Shown here: positions 57,323 to 64,000 of the stretch, piece after piece | Position numbering within the stretch: position 1 is the first letter of the stretch | Layout: every line of letters begins with the position of its first letter | Assembly: GCA_017529865.1 (NCBI GenBank) | Contig: JAFXNA010000011.1 | Span: 1-64,000, forward strand | DNA: 64,000 nt | Reading direction: 5' to 3' | Source: Bacteroidaceae bacterium | Lineage (GTDB): Bacteria; Bacteroidota; Bacteroidia; Bacteroidales; Bacteroidaceae | Translations under genes and position numbers: made by a program | The notes under the pieces: model-generated | Told to the model about the DNA's origin: nothing | Database searches by the model: none | The model's input: only the letters and a program-made list of their open reading frames with translations

Positions 57323-58936
57323 TGTGGCTGGTGGTTTTGAAGAGATATCGTAGCATACACGATTCACACCCTTCACCTTATTGATGATTTCGTTGCTGAC
57401 TTTGGCAAGGAAATCGTAAGGGAGTTGTGCCCAGTCAGCGGTCATGGCATCAGTGGAGGTAACGGCACGTAGGGCTACAGGATGTTCGTAGGTGCGTTCG
57501 TCACCCATCACACCAACTGAACAGACTTCGGATAGCAGAACGACACCTGCCTGCCAAATTTGGTCGTAAAGACTGACCTCGATTTCACCATCCTTCATAT
57601 CGGCCGGTACTCCTGCGGCTAACACACGACGCGCCTCCTCGCCTGACAGCTTGGTCTTGTACTCACGCAATCCACGGATATAGATATCGTCAGCATCCTG
57701 AAGGATGCGTACTTTCTCGGGTGTGATGTCACCGAGGATGCGAACTGCAAGGCCGGGACCAGGGAAGGGATGACGAGTGATGAGATGTTCGGGCATACCG
57801 AAACTGCGCCCTACCCTACGAACTTCATCTTTGAACAGCCACTTGAGCGGCTCACACAACTGGAGATTCATCTCCTTGGGAAGTCCGCCTACATTGTGGT
57901 GACTCTTAATAGTCTTACCTGTGATATTCAGACTTTCTATACGGTCAGGGTAAATCGTACCCTGAGCCAACCATTTACATTTACCATTTGACGATTGACT
58001 ATTTACTATTTGTTTGGCCTGCTCGTTGAAAACCTCTACGAAATCACGGCCGATAATCTTACGTTTCTGTTCGGGTTCGGTCACGCCTGCCAAGTCGGTA
58101 AAAAACTTCTCCGACGCATCCACTCCTATCACGTTCAGACCCAGACATTCGTAGTCGTGCAGCACATCACGGAATTCGTTCTTGCGCAACATGCCGTGAT
58201 CGACGAAGATACAGGTGAGTTGACGACCTATTGCACGATTGAGCAATACAGCTGCTACAGAAGAGTCAACTCCTCCGGAAAGACCCAGAATGACGCGATC
58301 GTCACCTATCTGCTGACGAAGTTCGGCTACTGTAGTCTCAACGAACGAAGCACTGCTCCAATCTTGCTTGCCTCCGCAGATGTCCACCACGAAATTGCGA
58401 AGCAACTGGGTGCCTTGCAGCGAGTGGAACACCTCGGGATGGAACTGTACGCCCCATACCTTACGTCCCGTCCACTGATAGGCAGCAAACTGAACAGAAT
58501 CGGTGGATGCAATTCGTTGGAATGAATCGGGAATGTTTACAATCGTATCGCCATGACTCATCCACACCTGACTGTTGTCATCGAAGTCCTTAAACAGCGG
58601 ATTCGTCTTATCAATCCATTGCAGGTTGGCACGTCCGTACTCGCGTGAGCCTGCAGGTTTCACACTTCCACCAAACGTCTGTGCCATGAGTTGTGCACCA
58701 TAGCAGATACCCAAAACGGGATAGCGCTCGATGATGGGCATGAGGTCGAGCTTGAATGCCTTTTCATCGTACACACTGAACGGTGAACCACTGAGTATAA
58801 CACCTATGACCGATGGGTCATCATGTGGAAACTTGTTGTAAGGAAGAATCTCACAGAAAGTGTCGAGTTCACGCACACGACGACCAATCAGCTGGGTGGT
58901 CTGTGAACCGAAGTCGAGAATAATGATTTTTTGCAT
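57308..58936 (-). CDS. guaA: GMP synthase (glutamine-hydrolysing)
   Basis: 542 residues, slightly long. The glutamine amidotransferase domain (1-190) has the nucleophile in GICYGAQ (Cys about 78) and HPEVFHS (His about 167). The ATP-pyrophosphatase has the P-loop [10 protein letters not shown] (about 219-228), and the dimer domain ends TIEWE. It converts XMP to GMP. A short insert near 309-318 ([11 protein letters not shown]) replaces the usual tight link before [11 protein letters not shown]; its DNA is an intergenic-type word repeat. The 3' end is the attachment site of the 13.4-kb element. Confidence 0.95.
   Translation of the reverse strand: MQKIIILDFGSQTTQLIGRRVRELDTFCEILPYNKFPHDDPSVIGVILSGSPFSVYDEKAFKLDLMPIIERYPVLGICYGAQLMAQTFGGSVKPAGSREYGRANLQWIDKTNPLFKDFDDNSQVWMSHGDTIVNIPDSFQRIASTDSVQFAAYQWTGRKVWGVQFHPEVFHSLQGTQLLRNFVVDICGGKQDWSSASFVETTVAELRQQIGDDRVILGLSGGVDSSVAAVLLNRAIGRQLTCIFVDHGMLRKNEFRDVLHDYECLGLNVIGVDASEKFFTDLAGVTEPEQKRKIIGRDFVEVFNEQAKQIVNSQSSNGKCKWLAQGTIYPDRIESLNITGKTIKSHHNVGGLPKEMNLQLCEPLKWLFKDEVRRVGRSFGMPEHLITRHPFPGPGLAVRILGDITPEKVRILQDADDIYIRGLREYKTKLSGEEARRVLAAGVPADMKDGEIEVSLYDQIWQAGVVLLSEVCSVGVMGDERTYEHPVALRAVTSTDAMTADWAQLPYDFLAKVSNEIINKVKGVNRVCYDISSKPPATIEWE
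57972..58014. repeat. Intergenic-type word repeat inside guaA
   Basis: The tract contains ATTTGACGATTGACTATTT then ACTATTT. The 19-bp word is also present (reverse complement) in the gap before serS at about 7437-7458. On the coding strand it gives [10 protein letters not shown] in frame. Confidence 0.75.
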
Positions 58937-58964
58937 TTGTTGTCGTGATTTCTGAATTTGAGTG

Positions 58965-58972
58965 CAAAGATA
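58965..58972 (-). promoter_or_regulatory. -7 promoter element for guaA
   Basis: On the minus strand TATCTTTG, 28 bp before the guaA ATG. No -33 box; the upstream side is an AAAAGTGAAAAGTGAAAAGTG tract. Confidence 0.6.
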
Positions 58973-58983
58973 CGGAAAAAATA

Positions 58984-59052
58984 GCGAAAAGTGAAAAGTG
59001 AAAAGTGAAAAATGAAATTATTATACATTATACATTCTACATTCTACATTTT
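58984..59052. repeat. Intergenic AAAAGTG and ACATTCTACATT repeats
   Basis: Tandem 7-mers AAAAGTG (about 58986-59013) and then TTATACATTATACATTCTACATTCTACATT (about 59018-59049, described by its words). They lie between the divergent guaA and esterase promoters. Confidence 0.7.
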
Positions 59053-59056
59053 TTTG

Positions 59057-59064
59057 TATCTTTG
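59057..59064 (+). promoter_or_regulatory. -7 promoter element for the esterase cluster
   Basis: TATCTTTG, a perfect -7 element 29 bp before the start codon at 59093. Confidence 0.63.
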
Positions 59065-59092
59065 CAACCAAATTAATACTTAACAAACAATT

Positions 59093-60952
59093 ATGAAGAA
59101 TATGATGAAGGTGGCAGCCCTTATGCTGCTCGGTTGTTTACCTTGTAGCGCACAGCAACAAGGTGACTATAAGTCTGCGATATTCAATGCAGACGGTACA
59201 GTAACATTCCAGTACAAAAACGACAATGCAAAGAAGGTTCGTGTCGAGGCTCAGTTTGCAAATGGCGACATGACGAAGGACAGCAAGACTGGTCTGTGGA
59301 CCGTGACACTCGGACCAGTAGCACCCGACATGTACCCCTACTGTTTCAATGTGGACGGTGTGAGCGTGATGGATCCAAAGTGTGAACTTTACTTCCCAAA
59401 CGAAACCTTCAAGAACAGCCTCTTGGAGATTCCTGCTAAGAAAGGCTCGCTGGCGCACGACATCAAGAATGTGCCTCACGGAAAGGTGGATTATATCCAC
59501 TATTACTCAACCAGTCTGAAAGGTGTAAACAACGCTATCGTGTATCTGCCTCCTAAGTACGACACCGATAAGAACAAGAAATATCCTGTATTCTATCTGC
59601 TCAGCGGTACGACTGATACAGAAGAAGTCTATTATAAGGTAGGACGTGTGAACTACATCCTCGACAACCTCATTGCGGAAGGAAAAGCAAAAGAGATGAT
59701 CGTTGTGCTTCCTTACGGTAACCCAACCAAGCTGTTACCTCCCGCACCAGCTCCAGCTGGCGGATTCGGAGGCTTTGGCGGAATGGGTATGGGCATGATG
59801 CGCGACGTAGTGGGTGATGATATCACAGGCGACTTGATGAACTATGTAGAGAGCCATTATCGCACGATCAACGACCGCGACCATCGTGGCATCGGAGGAT
59901 TCTCACGTGGAGGCAACCAGGGTCTTGGTATCGGTCTTCGCAACCTCGACAAGTTCTCGTACCTCTGCTCATATAGTTCTTTCACTTCAACAGACATCCC
60001 AGGCGTTTACGATAATGCAGCTGATACAAATAAAAAGATTCACCTCTTCTGGTTGGGGGTCGGTACGGACGACTTCCTCTTCGGAAACGCACGCGACTAT
60101 ATGGAACACCTCGACAAGCACGGTATCCGTAGCGTAAAAGAGTTCACACACGATAAGTTCGGTCACACTTGGATGAACGCCAAGTATTTCCTCGACAAGT
60201 CGCTCCGTCTGCTCTTCAATCCTACCGCATCGGAGGAAGCTATGAAGAACGGCAAACCTGCCCTTGAACGCACGGGTCAGGAACAGCAGTTCACAGGTGC
60301 TACGATGGCTCGTCTGTTCCCTCGTCAGGTCACTTCGCCTGACTATGCAGACGGAAAGGTAACCTTCCGCCTCAATGCGCCTGATGCAAAGAGCGTGCAG
60401 CTGGAAAGCGAACTGCTTTCAACTCCTGTAGCCCTCACGAAAGGCGAAGACGGTGTGTGGAGCGTGACATTAACCAACAATGTGGATGATGTATTCAAGT
60501 ATTGCTTCATTGTGGACGGAACGAAGATTGCCGACCCAACGAATATGTACCTCTCACCTGATAAGGGCTTCAAGTACAGCATAGCTTACGCACCCAACAA
60601 CCCATTCGACGTACAGGTGCTTGGCAACATCAAGTTCGGAAGAGTCACTTATGACCTGAACCAGAATATTGCAACGTACGATCCACCAACAACAGAGCAG
60701 CCAAAAACCGTCATCTTCTTGGTTCCAGGTAAGGATGACACAATAGAGAGTTGGTTCAAGGTTGGAGGGGCTAACCTCATGGAAGACAAGATGCTCGCTC
60801 AAGGAAAGACCAAGCCTTGCCTCCTGATTTCCGATCCCAATGCAGGAAACGTCAAGAAATCAGATCTGAAGTTCTATACCCTCAAGGCATCTGACTACAA
60901 GACCTGGAAGGAGCGTCGTGCAGCCCTTGAAAAACTGTTGACAAACCTCTAA
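59093..60952 (+). CDS. Secreted CE1-type esterase with duplicated E-set/esterase parts
   Basis: 619 residues with a signal peptide (about 1-20). E-set/CBM48-like domain 1 (about 25-115) and an esterase-D/Fae-type alpha/beta hydrolase (about 130-385) with nucleophile Ser271 in GGFSRGGNQ and a His in KFGHTW (about 356). Then a second E-set domain (about 415-510) and a shortened second hydrolase-like part (about 540-619) lacking a GxSxG, so catalytically dead or truncated. A Gly/Met-rich loop (GGFGGFGGMGMGMM) precedes the nucleophile. Likely removes feruloyl or acetyl groups from xylan-type glycans. Confidence 0.85.
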   Translation: MKNMMKVAALMLLGCLPCSAQQQGDYKSAIFNADGTVTFQYKNDNAKKVRVEAQFANGDMTKDSKTGLWTVTLGPVAPDMYPYCFNVDGVSVMDPKCELYFPNETFKNSLLEIPAKKGSLAHDIKNVPHGKVDYIHYYSTSLKGVNNAIVYLPPKYDTDKNKKYPVFYLLSGTTDTEEVYYKVGRVNYILDNLIAEGKAKEMIVVLPYGNPTKLLPPAPAPAGGFGGFGGMGMGMMRDVVGDDITGDLMNYVESHYRTINDRDHRGIGGFSRGGNQGLGIGLRNLDKFSYLCSYSSFTSTDIPGVYDNAADTNKKIHLFWLGVGTDDFLFGNARDYMEHLDKHGIRSVKEFTHDKFGHTWMNAKYFLDKSLRLLFNPTASEEAMKNGKPALERTGQEQQFTGATMARLFPRQVTSPDYADGKVTFRLNAPDAKSVQLESELLSTPVALTKGEDGVWSVTLTNNVDDVFKYCFIVDGTKIADPTNMYLSPDKGFKYSIAYAPNNPFDVQVLGNIKFGRVTYDLNQNIATYDPPTTEQPKTVIFLVPGKDDTIESWFKVGGANLMEDKMLAQGKTKPCLLISDPNAGNVKKSDLKFYTLKASDYKTWKERRAALEKLLTNL

Positions 60953-60964
60953 TCCCCTACCCTT

Positions 60965-62149
60965 ATGAAACGATTTTCATTATTACATTCTATAATTCTT
61001 ACATTTTTACATTGTGCATTGTGCTTGCCAATCAATGCCCAGCAATCGCATGTGAATATTCAATATGACCCTCAGCGCAACACGGAGAACATCACACCGT
61101 TCAGTGCGCAGGTCATCTCGCCAGAAGTGTTCGACGACCACACGGTAACATTCCGTGTGAAGGCTCCCGATGCACACGATGTACGCCTTACGGGTTCTAT
61201 GTTCGTAGGTCAGGAAGCCCGCAAACAAGTGCCTTTCACCAAAGGTGATGATGGTATCTGGACGTTAACGCTGGGTCCACTCAAGCCTGAGATATATCTT
61301 TATTACATTATCATCGACGGAGTGCAGAACGTAGATCCGAACAACACCTTCACTGGTCATGCAGCAATGCCTGCATTCAGTATGCTGTTCGTTCATGGTG
61401 ACGAGCCTGCTTGGTACGACCCGAAGCCAGATGTACCACACGGAAGTATCACAACGCACTACTACAAGTCATCCGTAACGGGTGGTTTGCGCGACATGAT
61501 GGTCTATACGCCAGCCAACTACAACCCCAAGAAGAAGTACCCCGTGCTCTATCTCATGGGCGGTTCGGGCGACCTGACCGAGACATGGGTGATGCACGGA
61601 CGCGCCAACTGGATTCTCGATAACATCATCGCAGAAGGTAAAGCGAAGGAAATGATTGTCTGCTTCCCAAACGACCAGATGGTGACTCGCAATCATCCGC
61701 AACACACAGAACTGGCGTTCCCGTTGATAGAAAAGGAACTGATTCAATGTGTCATTCCATTTGTAGAGAGTCACTACAGTTGCATCAAGGACCGTCATGC
61801 ACGTGCCCTCAGCGGTCTGTCGATGGGTGGACGCATGTCACAATACGTAGGTCTGCGCAACCTCGATGTCTTCGGTTCTGTCGGTCTGCTCAGCGCTGCC
61901 ATCGATGTGAGCGAAACTCCTGTTCTTCAGGAGAAAGATGTGAACAGCAAGATTGACTATCTGTTTGTTGGAGGTGGTACCTATGAGACCGGTTTCATGG
62001 CCCGCCACGAACGTCTGCACGAAGAGCTGGACAAGCTGGGAGTGAAGCACGAATTCTATTCAGGTGGCGGTGGTGCTCACGACCTCGTGACTTGGCGTCA
62101 TCTGCTCTATTTCAAGTTCTTACCACATCTCTGGCAAAATCTCAAATAA
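60965..62149 (+). CDS. Secreted CE1-type esterase
   Basis: 394 residues with a signal peptide (about 1-25, ends INAQQ). One E-set domain (about 45-145) followed by the esterase-D domain (about 160-390) with Ser286 in SGLSMGGR and a C-terminal catalytic His in GGAHDLVTW (about 374). Same architecture as the first half of the previous gene, from which it is 12 bp away, so a tandem duplicate in one operon. Probable feruloyl/acetyl xylan esterase. Confidence 0.88.
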   Translation: MKRFSLLHSIILTFLHCALCLPINAQQSHVNIQYDPQRNTENITPFSAQVISPEVFDDHTVTFRVKAPDAHDVRLTGSMFVGQEARKQVPFTKGDDGIWTLTLGPLKPEIYLYYIIIDGVQNVDPNNTFTGHAAMPAFSMLFVHGDEPAWYDPKPDVPHGSITTHYYKSSVTGGLRDMMVYTPANYNPKKKYPVLYLMGGSGDLTETWVMHGRANWILDNIIAEGKAKEMIVCFPNDQMVTRNHPQHTELAFPLIEKELIQCVIPFVESHYSCIKDRHARALSGLSMGGRMSQYVGLRNLDVFGSVGLLSAAIDVSETPVLQEKDVNSKIDYLFVGGGTYETGFMARHERLHEELDKLGVKHEFYSGGGGAHDLVTWRHLLYFKFLPHLWQNLK

Positions 62150-62189
62150 ATTACGTTTTTACATTTTCAAATTTTTACATTTTCAATCC

Positions 62190-63215
62190 ATGCTGCGTCT
62201 GCTGTTCGTCATAGTGTCTTTGTGCTCTCTCCATAGCCTTTGGGCGATGGAGGGTGACCCTGTATTCGACCTATACGAATGGAACTTCGGAAAGATATAC
62301 GAAGGTGACGGAATGGTGAGTCACACATTCACCCTTACGAACAATGAGAAGAAAGACCTGCTTATCTCAAAGGTGGTTCCCAGTTGTTCGTGCGTGTTTG
62401 TGGACTATCCTCGTAACCCCATCAAGTCGGGCAAGAGCGAGGAAGTGAAAGTGTCTTTCTCTCCCTCTGGAGCAGAAGGACCTGTTTTCCGCACCATCGA
62501 GGTATTTGATGCCGACAACGAATGTATCGGTATCCTTGAAATCAGCGCTGATGTCACACCAGTGGACCGCAGCATTCAGGAACGCTATCATAACACCCTT
62601 GCTGACTTCCTCTATGTCAGTCTGGTGAAGATTCCGTTCGGCTACGTCTATCATGGCGAGCAACGTACAAAGGCAGTCATGTTAGCCAACACATCCGACC
62701 ATCCGATGACGTTGGAAGTTCCTGCACAAACCGGTCATCTTTCCGTGCTGTGTCCCGACCGTTTGGAACCAGGCGAGGAGCGTGAAGTGATACTCACTTA
62801 CACTTCACCTGCCGACCCTACCCTCTTCGCTACCTTCGCAGATACTATACTGCTTAAGGTGAACGGACAGCCAGCTCATACGGCTTTGACAACCAATATG
62901 ATTTGTCTGGCGAAGACTGAGGATACGCCCGATGCAGCCATCCTGCGCACCTATCCTTCGTACGGACAGCTCGTCAAGCGGTCAAAGAACAAATATGTCG
63001 CTACGTTCGACATCTTCAACGACGGACCGTCCGACTTAGTCATTCACTCCATGGAAACGCCACAAGCAGTATCTACGAATGTAAAGGCAGGTCATGTGGT
63101 ACAATCGGGCGAGAAACTTGCGGTGCAACTCACCACCAGTTCCCCTACTCCATTCCACATCAACCTCTTCACCAACGACCCAAAGCGACCCATCAAGGAA
63201 ATAGAAATACATTGA
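62190..63215 (+). CDS. DUF1573-domain secreted protein
   Basis: 341 residues with a signal peptide (about 1-19). Ig-like DUF1573 domains: the first (about 25-125) has the typical FDLYEWNFGKIYEGD start and VVPSCSC (two Cys); later parts (130-340) look like two more Ig-like units. DUF1573 proteins are common in Bacteroidales near glycan-use or envelope genes; function unknown. It follows the two esterase genes and precedes GH3. Confidence 0.82.
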   Translation: MLRLLFVIVSLCSLHSLWAMEGDPVFDLYEWNFGKIYEGDGMVSHTFTLTNNEKKDLLISKVVPSCSCVFVDYPRNPIKSGKSEEVKVSFSPSGAEGPVFRTIEVFDADNECIGILEISADVTPVDRSIQERYHNTLADFLYVSLVKIPFGYVYHGEQRTKAVMLANTSDHPMTLEVPAQTGHLSVLCPDRLEPGEEREVILTYTSPADPTLFATFADTILLKVNGQPAHTALTTNMICLAKTEDTPDAAILRTYPSYGQLVKRSKNKYVATFDIFNDGPSDLVIHSMETPQAVSTNVKAGHVVQSGEKLAVQLTTSSPTPFHINLFTNDPKRPIKEIEIH

Positions 63216-63227
63216 ATAGATGTTAGT

Positions 63228-63300
63228 CTTTAGGCTTTAGACGTTAGACTTAAGATAATAAACTGTAAACCGTAAACAGTAAACTGTAAACTAAATTATA
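63228..63300 (+). repeat. TTTAG and AAACTGTAAACCGTAAAC word tracts
   Basis: GTCTTTAGGCTTTAGACGTTAGAC (words of TTAGAC type) followed by AAACTGTAAACCGTAAACAG type 10-mers fill the gap before the GH3 gene. Confidence 0.65.
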
Positions 63301-63325
63301 ATTATAAATTATCAAACGAGTTATC

Positions 63326-64000
63326 ATGAAATTAACAAGAAAACTATTGCTTTCAGTTGCTTTCGCAGCAACAGTAGCAAGTGCAACAGCACAAAAGTAC
63401 CAGTATCCGTTCCAGAACCCTAAACTTTCGGTAGAGGAACGTACAGAGAACCTTATCTCACTCCTTACTCCACAGGAGAAAGTCGGTTTAATGATGAACA
63501 AGGCCATTTCTATTGACCGTCTCGGTGTTCCATCTATCAACTGGTGGAACGAGGCTTGTCACGGTGTTCGTCAGGGTGGCTACACCGTTTATCCTCAGCC
63601 TATCGGTATGGCTGCAGCCTTCAGCGAGAAGTTGGTTTACGATGTGTTCTCACAGGTATCCGACGAAGCTCGTGCCAACTGGAATCGCTCAGCTCCTGTC
63701 TTCAATGTGGCGATGGGTGCCAACCATGTACCAGGCAACCCTGAACTGACCTACTGGTGTCCGAATGTCAACATCTTCCGTGACCCACGTTGGGGACGCG
63801 GTCAGGAGACTTGTGGTGAAGACCCCTACCTCAATGCTGTTCTTGGTGTGCAGACCGTTCTTGGTATGCAGGGTAACGACAAGAAGTACTATAAGACCCA
63901 CGCATGTGCGAAGCACTATGCCGTTCACAGTGGTCCAGAGCCACAGCGTCATAGCTTCGATGCACGTGTTTCGATGCGCGACCTTTGGGAGACTTACCTT
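63326..64000 (+). CDS. Glycoside hydrolase family 3 enzyme (5' part, runs off the window)
   Basis: The first 225 codons are open to the window edge. A signal peptide (about 1-22, ends ATAQ) is followed by the GH3 N-terminal barrel: LSVEERTENLISLLTPQEK (start of the domain), WWNEACHGV (about 72-80), NIFRDPRWGRGQET (about 151-164) and KHYAVHSG (about 202-209), the pattern of bacterial beta-xylosidases/beta-glucosidases. The catalytic Asp lies past the end of the window. It follows esterases and a DUF1573 gene, fitting xylan breakdown. Confidence 0.9.
   Translation, partial: MKLTRKLLLSVAFAATVASATAQKYQYPFQNPKLSVEERTENLISLLTPQEKVGLMMNKAISIDRLGVPSINWWNEACHGVRQGGYTVYPQPIGMAAAFSEKLVYDVFSQVSDEARANWNRSAPVFNVAMGANHVPGNPELTYWCPNVNIFRDPRWGRGQETCGEDPYLNAVLGVQTVLGMQGNDKKYYKTHACAKHYAVHSGPEPQRHSFDARVSMRDLWETYL

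Noticed and set aside
59886..60137. Other-frame open reading frames within the esterase and GH3 genes
   Set aside because: They are shadows of well-supported genes, with no independent start context or domain.

Overview
The window looks like chromosome of a Prevotella-like member of the Bacteroidales. The evidence is the Bacteroidetes promoter signature (TAnnTTTG at -7, in several cases with TTTG 19-21 bp upstream), families largely confined to this phylum (DUF4293, DUF4301, DUF5112/5113-type sensor kinase, OprO/P-type porin, GH127 and CE1 secreted enzymes), lipoproteins with S-D-D after the acylated Cys, PPi-dependent phosphofructokinase, and C-terminal tails of the type VYDLQGRR...KGLYIVDG. 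Shine-Dalgarno sites are not obvious, as usual in this phylum.

Layout. 1-270: an array of small unrelated hairpins. 270-1939 (-): DUF4293, RNA polymerase omega/Rpb6-like, BamD. 2089-4403 (+): hpt-adk-obg. 4472-5740 (-): acidic hypothetical protein. 5903-8779 (+): stand-alone AICAR transformylase, small basic protein, serS. 8815-11333 (-): GH25 and pfp. 11528 (+): small protein. 11830-17818 (-): (p)ppGpp synthetase-like protein, cytidylate kinase-like protein, secreted hypothetical, SGNH hydrolase, purT, DUF4301. 17969-20692 (+): long RelA/SpoT homologue and rlmH, then tRNA-Ser(GGA) and tRNA-Pro(CGG). 21032-28871 (-): giant secreted tyrosine phosphatase, aquaporin, porin, Dcu-type C4-dicarboxylate transporter. 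29006-37223 (-): GH127 enzyme, membrane protein, response regulator and a 1225-residue double-module sensor kinase. 37743-40738 (-): carboxylesterase and a twin PAP2 phosphatase. 41115-43876 (+): nrdD-nrdG.

43894-57322 is a 13.4-kb integrated element inserted in the 3' end of guaA. It is bounded by a 15-bp direct repeat equal to the last five codons of guaA, with identical 23-bp sub-terminal repeats (candidate integrase arm sites) near both ends and a tyrosine integrase beside the guaA end. It is visibly AT-richer than its flanks and has no relaxase or phage structural genes. Its cargo is an HTH protein fused to a NADAR-like domain, a lipoprotein, four zinc-ribbon membrane proteins (one with seven ribbons in 111-bp tandem repeats), a VanZ-like protein, small secreted proteins, a serine recombinase, small accessory proteins and two long structured non-coding segments. 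This is the best candidate for an undescribed system.

57308-64000: guaA (-), then (+) two CE1-type esterases with E-set domains, a DUF1573 protein and the start of a GH3 enzyme, probably a polysaccharide-degradation cluster.

A second theme runs through the window. Intergenic gaps are filled with tandem arrays of 7-10 bp words, and related arrays or palindromic GC-rich elements occur in frame inside coding genes (guaA, the giant phosphatase, the GH127 gene).
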